Below, piece by piece: positions 43,949 to 48,429 of a stretch of 48,429 nucleotides of DNA. This stretch comes from Acidimicrobiales bacterium (GTDB lineage Bacteria; Actinomycetota; Acidimicrobiia; Acidimicrobiales; GCA-2861595): the NCBI GenBank assembly GCA_035540975.1, contig DATLFN010000039.1:1-48429 (forward strand), read 5' to 3'. A program made the position numbers and the translations under genes. The notes under the pieces are model-generated. The model did no database searches and was not told the DNA's origin. It saw only the letters and a program-made list of their open reading frames with translations. Position 1 is the first letter of the stretch. Each line of letters starts with the position of its first letter.

Positions 43949-45373
43949 GTGGAGCAGCGCAGCGCAGCGGAGGTCGTCCGACTCGCACAGGACGAGGGGA
44001 TCGAGATCGTCGATTTCCGGTTCTGCGACCTCCCCGGTCTGATGCAGCACTTCTCGGTCCCCGTGAACCAGCTGACCGAGGAGGCGTTCGAGGAGGGCTA
44101 CGGGTTCGACGGCTCGTCGATCCGGGGCTTCCAGGAGATCCAGGAGTCGGACATGATCCTGCTCCCGGACCCGAACACCGCCGTCGTCGACCCGTTCCGC
44201 CAGCACCCCACGCTCAACATCAACTGCTTCGTGCAGGACCCGGTGACGGGGGAGAGCTACAGCCGCGATCCCCGCTACGTCGCCAAGAAGGCCGAGGAGT
44301 ACCTGGCCAGCACCGGCATCGCCGACACGGCGTACTTCGGGCCCGAGGCCGAGTTCTTCATCTTCAACGACGTGCGGTTCATGCAGGACCAGCGCTCCGC
44401 CTTCTACCAGGTGGACTCGGTGGAGGGCATCTGGAACTCGGCCAAGGACGAGGGCCCGAACCTCGGGTTCAAGCCGCGGTACAAGGAGGGCTACTTCCCC
44501 GTCCCGCCCATGGACCACTTCCAGGACCTGCGGTCCGAGATGGTCATCGAGATGCAGAAGCTGGGCATCCCGATCGAGGTGCAGCACCACGAGGTCGGCA
44601 CCGCCGGGCAGGCGGAGATCGACATGCGGTTCGACACCCTGCTGACCATGGCCGACCGCCTCATGCTCTACAAGTACGTCGTCAAGAGCGTGGCCCGGGC
44701 CAACGGCCTGTCGGCCACCTTCATGCCCAAGCCGCTGTTCCAGGACAACGGTTCGGGGATGCACACCCACCAGTCCCTGTGGCGGGGCGGGGAGCCCCTG
44801 TTCTACGCCGAGACCGGCTACGCCGGACTGTCGGACCTGGGCCGCTGGTACATCGGCGGGCTGCTCAAGCACGCGCCCGCCATCCTCGCCTTCGCCGCCC
44901 CCACCACCAACTCGTACAAGCGGCTGGTGCCCGGCTACGAGGCGCCGGTGAACCTCGTCTACAGCCAGCGCAACCGCTCGGCCGCCTGCCGCATCCCGCT
45001 GTACTCCAAGAGCCCCAAGGCCAAACGGGTCGAGTTCCGCTGCCCCGACCCGAGCTGCAACCCCTACCTCGCCTTCTCGGCCATGCTCATGGCCGGCCTG
45101 GACGGCGTGCAGAACCGCATCGAGCCGCCCGACCCGGTCGACAAGGACCTGTACGACCTGCCGCCCGAGGAGCTGGCCCAGGTGCCCCAGGTCCCGGGCT
45201 CGCTGGAGGAGGCCCTGTCCGCCCTGGAGACCGACCAGGACTTCCTGAAGGCGGGGGGCGTGTTCACCGACGACCTCATCGAGACGTGGATCGCCTACAA
45301 GCGCCTCAAGGAGATCGACGAGGTCCGCCTCCGGCCCCACCCGTGGGAGTTCATGCTCTACTACGACATCTAG
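43949..45373 (+). CDS. glnA: Glutamine synthetase, GSI-beta type
   Basis: The 474-aa enzyme has [17 protein letters not shown], the metal segments GPEAEFFIF and [57 protein letters not shown] and [28 protein letters not shown] carries the Tyr that adenylyltransferase GlnE modifies, so this is the adenylylated beta type, while the divergent neighbour is alpha type. GTG at 43949 has GGGAGGG 4 nt upstream. It probably provides the main ammonia assimilation. Upstream open sequence in the same frame is shadow of the alpha gene. Confidence 0.96.
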   Translation: MEQRSAAEVVRLAQDEGIEIVDFRFCDLPGLMQHFSVPVNQLTEEAFEEGYGFDGSSIRGFQEIQESDMILLPDPNTAVVDPFRQHPTLNINCFVQDPVTGESYSRDPRYVAKKAEEYLASTGIADTAYFGPEAEFFIFNDVRFMQDQRSAFYQVDSVEGIWNSAKDEGPNLGFKPRYKEGYFPVPPMDHFQDLRSEMVIEMQKLGIPIEVQHHEVGTAGQAEIDMRFDTLLTMADRLMLYKYVVKSVARANGLSATFMPKPLFQDNGSGMHTHQSLWRGGEPLFYAETGYAGLSDLGRWYIGGLLKHAPAILAFAAPTTNSYKRLVPGYEAPVNLVYSQRNRSAACRIPLYSKSPKAKRVEFRCPDPSCNPYLAFSAMLMAGLDGVQNRIEPPDPVDKDLYDLPPEELAQVPQVPGSLEEALSALETDQDFLKAGGVFTDDLIETWIAYKRLKEIDEVRLRPHPWEFMLYYDI

Positions 45374-45519
45374 GCCGATAGGTCGCTGAGCAGGGCTTTG
45401 TGGGCTCGGTACACGGTCTAGGACGCGACACGAGGGGTCAATAGGGGTATCCAGCGGCCCTCGACGGCGCCCCGTGGCGAGGTCAGCAAGAAACCCCAGC
45501 CGGCCCTTGACGACGCCCG

Positions 45520-45525
45520 TACGAT
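45520..45525 (+). promoter_or_regulatory. -10 element for leaderless mntA mRNA
   Basis: TACGAT fits TANNNT and ends 6 nt before GTG 45532. No ribosome site precedes that codon. The 157-bp gap 45374-45531 shows nothing else. Confidence 0.5.
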
Positions 45526-45531
45526 GGGTCG

Positions 45532-45831
45532 GTGACCGTCCCCGGCCTCGCCGTCAACCCGGATCGCCTGCGCGACATCTGCAGCCGCTACGGGGTGTCG
45601 AGGCTCGAGGTTTTCGGCTCGGTCAGTCGTGGCGAGGACACGCCCGACAGTGACATCGACGTGCTCTACGACCTCGCGCCGGAGAGCCGCCTCGGTTGGG
45701 ACATCGAGAAGCTCGCGGACGAGCTTTCCGAGCTGATCGGCCGGCCGGTCGACCTCGTGTCGCGGAACTCGTTGCACGAGCGACTGCGAGACGAGGTTCT
45801 CGCCGAGGCCCGCCCGCTGTATGCGGCGTGA
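45532..45831 (+). CDS. mntA: MntA-type nucleotidyltransferase antitoxin
   Basis: The 99-aa protein is a minimal nucleotidyltransferase with the signature FGSVSRGEDTPDSDIDVLYDL, giving GS and the D-x-D metal pair, and RPVDLVSRNSLHERLRDEVLAEA at its end. In MntA-HepT systems this protein silences the toxin by adding AMP to a Tyr in HepT. The next gene begins 11 bp before its stop, as usual for the pair, but that gene is broken by frameshifts. The antitoxin itself looks intact and has a leaderless -10 element. Confidence 0.9.
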   Translation: MTVPGLAVNPDRLRDICSRYGVSRLEVFGSVSRGEDTPDSDIDVLYDLAPESRLGWDIEKLADELSELIGRPVDLVSRNSLHERLRDEVLAEARPLYAA

Positions 45832-46140
45832 ACTGCTCCTGATCGGGGAGATGATCGAGGCCGCGTCACAAGCGCAATTCGCTGGTCGATGGCATCGACC
45901 TCGCCACCCTCAGCGCGGACCGTCAGCGCCGAGACGCCTTGCTCTGGAACTTCACCGTCCTCGGCGAGGCGGCAACTCAGCTCGACGACCAGGTGAAGGC
46001 GCGGTTCCCGGATCCCGTGGGCGCAACCCGCTCGCCTCCGCAACCGGGTCATCCACGGCTATTGGTCGATCGATCTGCAGATCCTGCACACCACAGCGAC
46101 GGATCTCCTGCCGCAGTGCCAGTGCCGACTGGCTCGCGCC
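45821..46140 (+). pseudogene. hepT: Frameshifted HepT toxin gene
   Basis: HepT-like sequence is spread over three frames. It starts MRRELLLIGEMIEAA at 45821, resumes after about 45866 in another frame as HKRNSLVDGIDLATL and then RRDALLWNFTVLGEAATQLDDQVKARFPD. It shifts again near 46014 to PW-AQPARLRNRVIHGYWSIDLQILHTTATDLL. The catalytic R-x4-H-x-Y of HepT RNases is intact in the third frame (46039-46062). Each break looks like one added or two lost bases. Either the toxin has decayed or the sequence has two indel errors. Confidence 0.8.
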
Positions 46141-46148
46141 GAACCGAT

Positions 46149-47606
46149 CTACCGCGGAGATCGGCCGGGTCGACACTCCGAGCAGGCACCGGCCCTGTTC
46201 ACGTGCTCGGCGGTCCGGCGACCCTGGAGATTGCGGGCGTAGACGTCAAGGCGCTCGGACAGCCTCCCGGGCGACAGCGCCGAGACGTCGAAGTGCGCCT
46301 GGCAGTACCTGCACCGCAGGATGGGCCGGCCTGGCACCAGGTAGGCACCCCGACGGTGGCACCAGCCGCAGTGCTCGTACTTCAGCGTGACCGTACCGTT
46401 GGCCCGGTCGCGACCGTTGTCTCGCTGCGTCGCAGCAGGGCGACACGGCAAACCGAGGTGGTCCAGGTACCAGGATGCGAATGCCTCGGCATCGAGCGGG
46501 CGGGCCCACACGTAGCCCTGCCCTAGTTCGCACCCGAGCTCGCGGAGCAACGACACTTCGCGCTCGTTCTCGATGCCCTCCGCTACCGATCTCATGCCCA
46601 GGCTGTGGGCGAGGGCGACGATGGCGCCGACGATGTCTGCGGCGTTGGACCGAGCCAGCATGGCGTTGACGAAGTCGTAGTCGATCTTCAAGGCGGAAAT
46701 GGGAAGACGGCGCAGGTGCACCAAGGACGACTGGCTGGTCCCGAAGTCGTCGACACGCAATTCGACGCCGAGGGCGGCGACGGCCTGGAGTCGGTCGATC
46801 AAGGGGGCGTCGCCCGCGGCAAGAGCCGTCTCCGGGAACTCCAGCACGAGGGCGTCGGGGGCCAAGCCGGCCTGGTCCAGAGCATCCTGGACGCGATCGA
46901 CCACATCGGTCGCGACGAGTTGGCGGAGCGACACGTTCACCGCCATCGACAGCCCTTCGGCGTCGGGAAGCTCGGCACGCCAAGCGGCGGCCTGCCGACA
47001 TGCCTGGCCGAGCACGTGCCATCCGAGTGGTTCGATGAGACCGGTCACCTCGGCCTGTGGCAGGAACTCCGCCGGGCCGCGCAGGCCCACCATGGGGTGG
47101 TTCCATCGCACGAGCGCCTCTGTCTCCACGACACCGTTGCCCTCGAGGTCGACGACGGGTTGATAGTGGACGACCAGGTCGTCGAGCCGAGGAGTGTCGG
47201 CGATGGCGTCGCCCGGAAACACCGTCCCGCCCGCGACGACGGTGCGAAGGATCCCCACCAGCTCGCCCGAGGCGCGTGCGGTGTGCATGAAGCCGCGACA
47301 GCCGGAGTGCAGAGCGCGCACGACCGCCCGGCCGCTGGAGTCTCCCGTCAGCAAGACGAACGCCGTCGACGGTGCGAGTTCGCGCATCTCCAGTACCAAC
47401 GACTGACCGTCGACGTCCGGCGGTGCGTCCTCGACCACCACCACGTCGGGACGGTGGGCCAGCAGGGTCGGCACGACTTCGCCGGCCCCGGCTGGCACCG
47501 CCACTGCCGAGAAGCCCTCGATGCCGTCGATGACTCGGCTGACGACGTCGGCGACGAGCTGGCGCGCGTGCACTGCCACCACTCGCCCGCCCCCGGGTTG
47601 GCTCAT
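46149..47606 (-). CDS. Receiver-EAL-zinc ribbon protein, cyclic-di-GMP phosphodiesterase
   Basis: The 485-aa protein has three parts. The receiver-like domain (1-125) reads VVVVEDAPPDVDG where the phospho-acceptor Asp should be, so Glu59 stands there, and the conserved Lys is Thr109. The EAL domain (about 140-390) keeps ETEALVRW, NVSLRQL, VDDFGTSQSSL, ALKIDYDF and AEGIENEREV, so it can hydrolyse c-di-GMP. The C-terminus has a Cys4 ribbon, EHCGWCHRRGAYL...LRCRYCQAHF. ATG at 47606 is chosen; about 50 nt of leader follow the promoter at 47666-47694. No GGDEF domain is present. The 3' end lies next to the broken hepT gene. Confidence 0.87.
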   Translation of the reverse strand: MSQPGGGRVVAVHARQLVADVVSRVIDGIEGFSAVAVPAGAGEVVPTLLAHRPDVVVVEDAPPDVDGQSLVLEMRELAPSTAFVLLTGDSSGRAVVRALHSGCRGFMHTARASGELVGILRTVVAGGTVFPGDAIADTPRLDDLVVHYQPVVDLEGNGVVETEALVRWNHPMVGLRGPAEFLPQAEVTGLIEPLGWHVLGQACRQAAAWRAELPDAEGLSMAVNVSLRQLVATDVVDRVQDALDQAGLAPDALVLEFPETALAAGDAPLIDRLQAVAALGVELRVDDFGTSQSSLVHLRRLPISALKIDYDFVNAMLARSNAADIVGAIVALAHSLGMRSVAEGIENEREVSLLRELGCELGQGYVWARPLDAEAFASWYLDHLGLPCRPAATQRDNGRDRANGTVTLKYEHCGWCHRRGAYLVPGRPILRCRYCQAHFDVSALSPGRLSERLDVYARNLQGRRTAEHVNRAGACSECRPGRSPR

Positions 47607-47665
47607 CGCCGCGGTGTGCCGACGCCCGGCTGCCTGCGCTGCGGGTTCGCTGAGCGCATCGAGAG

Positions 47666-47694
47666 AAACTACCCATAGCCGTCGATATTGTCGA
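47666..47694 (-). promoter_or_regulatory. Promoter of the EAL gene
   Basis: On the minus strand TCGACA (47694-47689) and TAGTTT (47671-47666) are 17 bp apart. Transcription would start near 47659, about 50 nt before the ATG at 47606. Confidence 0.5.
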
Positions 47695-47780
47695 TCCGAG
47701 GGCACAGCCGAGTCGCTGCGTCGGCGTGGATCACCGCCACCCGAGCGACGGTCCTCTCTCACTCCGAGCGGATGACATCC

Positions 47781-47860
47781 CTTCGGGTCGCACCACCAGC
47801 CGCCCGAAGCGACGGTCGCCGCGACGGAGCAGCGGTGGTCGGGCGATCAGTCCTCCGACC
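47781..47860 (+). other. Structured leader region, two inverted repeats
   Basis: CTTCGGG/CCCGAAG (47781-47787, 47803-47809) and GGTCGG/CCGACC (47837-47842, 47855-47860) lie between the EAL promoter and the start at 47914. They may form hairpins in the leader. I do not recognise a known riboswitch class. Confidence 0.3.
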
Positions 47861-47913
47861 AACGCCCGCCGGCACCACCCCGGGGCCGGCCCCAACCCCA
47901 AGGAGAACCTCCA

Positions 47914-48429
47914 ATGTTCAGCATCAGCTCCATCGCCGCCGCCGCCGTCGCCGTCGCCCTCGGTGGCACCGGCACCGCCGCCGTCGTCATGAACTCCCCG
48001 CCCGTCGGCGTCGACGCCGGCGCCGAGATCACCGCCAGGGCCCACGCCGACCTGCGGGCGGCCGAGCAGGCCCAGCAGCGGGCCATCGCCCTGTTGTCGG
48101 ACACCTCGGCCGAGGCCAAGGCCGAGGCCCAGGCCCAGGTCGAGCTGGCCAGCACCCGCCTCGACGAGGCGTCCACGTCCATGAAGGCGGCCGTCGAGAC
48201 CGGCTCCAAGGCCGCCGTCGACGCCTTCGGCGAGTTCACGAACAAGTCCATCCGCCTGGTGGGCCACCTCGCCACCACGGCCACGGTTACGGCCAACGCG
48301 TCGGTCAAGGCCGGCGGCGACATCGTCAAGGCCGTCGACACCCAGATCACCACCGCCCGCGGCGTGGTGGCGACCCAGGGCGACGCCGTGCTGTCGGCGC
48401 TGACCCAGGTGCGCACCAACCTGCCCGCC
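47914..48429 (+). CDS. Exported alanine-rich helical protein, 3' end beyond window
   Basis: The frame opens at ATG 47914, after AAGGAG at 47900-47905 with eight bases between, and is still open after 172 codons at the window end. Residues 1-27 form an export or anchor segment (ISSIAAAAVAVALGGTGTAAVVM). The rest is Ala/Glu/Gln/Thr-rich with heptad-like spacing, such as EAKAEAQAQVELASTRLDEA, so a long amphipathic helix or coiled coil outside the membrane is likely. I recognise no family. Confidence 0.7.
   Translation, partial: MFSISSIAAAAVAVALGGTGTAAVVMNSPPVGVDAGAEITARAHADLRAAEQAQQRAIALLSDTSAEAKAEAQAQVELASTRLDEASTSMKAAVETGSKAAVDAFGEFTNKSIRLVGHLATTATVTANASVKAGGDIVKAVDTQITTARGVVATQGDAVLSALTQVRTNLPA

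Noticed and set aside
47763-47913. Riboswitch upstream of the last gene
   Set aside because: Two inverted repeats exist, but no conserved core of a c-di-GMP, c-di-AMP or cobalamin switch is present.

Overview
The window is high-GC DNA that looks like a chromosome segment from an actinobacterium, most likely class Acidimicrobiia. Pointers are a WhiB protein, a secreted protein built from GYW..ASDGGVFAF repeats, GTG/TTG starts, many apparently leaderless genes, and a gene order (two ArsA/GET3-like ATPases, whiB, class A PBP) that matches Rv3679-Rv3680-whiB4-ponA2 of Mycobacterium tuberculosis. The taxonomic call is inference. No prophage, IS element or CRISPR array is visible.

Layout. 1-1080: tRNA-Pro(CGG), a stand-alone receiver protein and a STAS anti-anti-sigma-like protein. 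1099-10382: paired ArsA-like ATPases, a divergent NfeD-like membrane protein, whiB, the selenocysteine genes selB and selA, and a bifunctional PBP. 10383-12634: two copies of a palindromic repeat, a membrane-anchored trypsin-fold pseudoprotease and a secreted repeat protein. 12761-30365: a dense glycan-assembly cluster with three related GT-C/AftD-like membrane proteins, a flippase fused to a polyprenyl-phosphate-type GT2, further GT1/4 and GT2 enzymes and three SAM methyltransferases. 30452-36367: FxsA, an HTH-PAS kinase-like protein lacking its phospho-acceptor His, and a MacB/FtsX-type ABC exporter. 36477-38731: an Fe-S island (Mrp ATPase, SufR-like repressor, A-type carrier) around a compact divergent promoter with an 18-bp palindrome. 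38784-41737: a Tat lipoprotein with a thioredoxin-like C-x4-C, a miniature fused molybdenum-hydroxylase-like protein, RidA and a 41-aa membrane peptide. 41760-45373: a GlnR-like regulator and two divergent glutamine synthetases (GSI-alpha and GSI-beta). 45532-46140: a MntA antitoxin with a frameshifted hepT. 46149-48429: a receiver-EAL-zinc ribbon protein and the 5' part of an exported helical protein.

Three themes stand out. First, many genes carry a TANNNT -10 element 6-7 nt before the start codon, including two divergent genes whose -10 elements overlap in a 22-bp gap. Second, several proteins keep an enzyme or receiver fold but lack its signature residue: the protease-like protein (His and Ser), NfeD (Ser), the kinase (His), the GlnR-like receiver (Asp), the EAL protein's receiver (Asp to Glu) and the molybdenum-hydroxylase-like protein (no C-terminal GxGE). 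Third, a REP-like palindrome occurs only between convergent genes. All functional calls come from reading the sequence; no database search was run.
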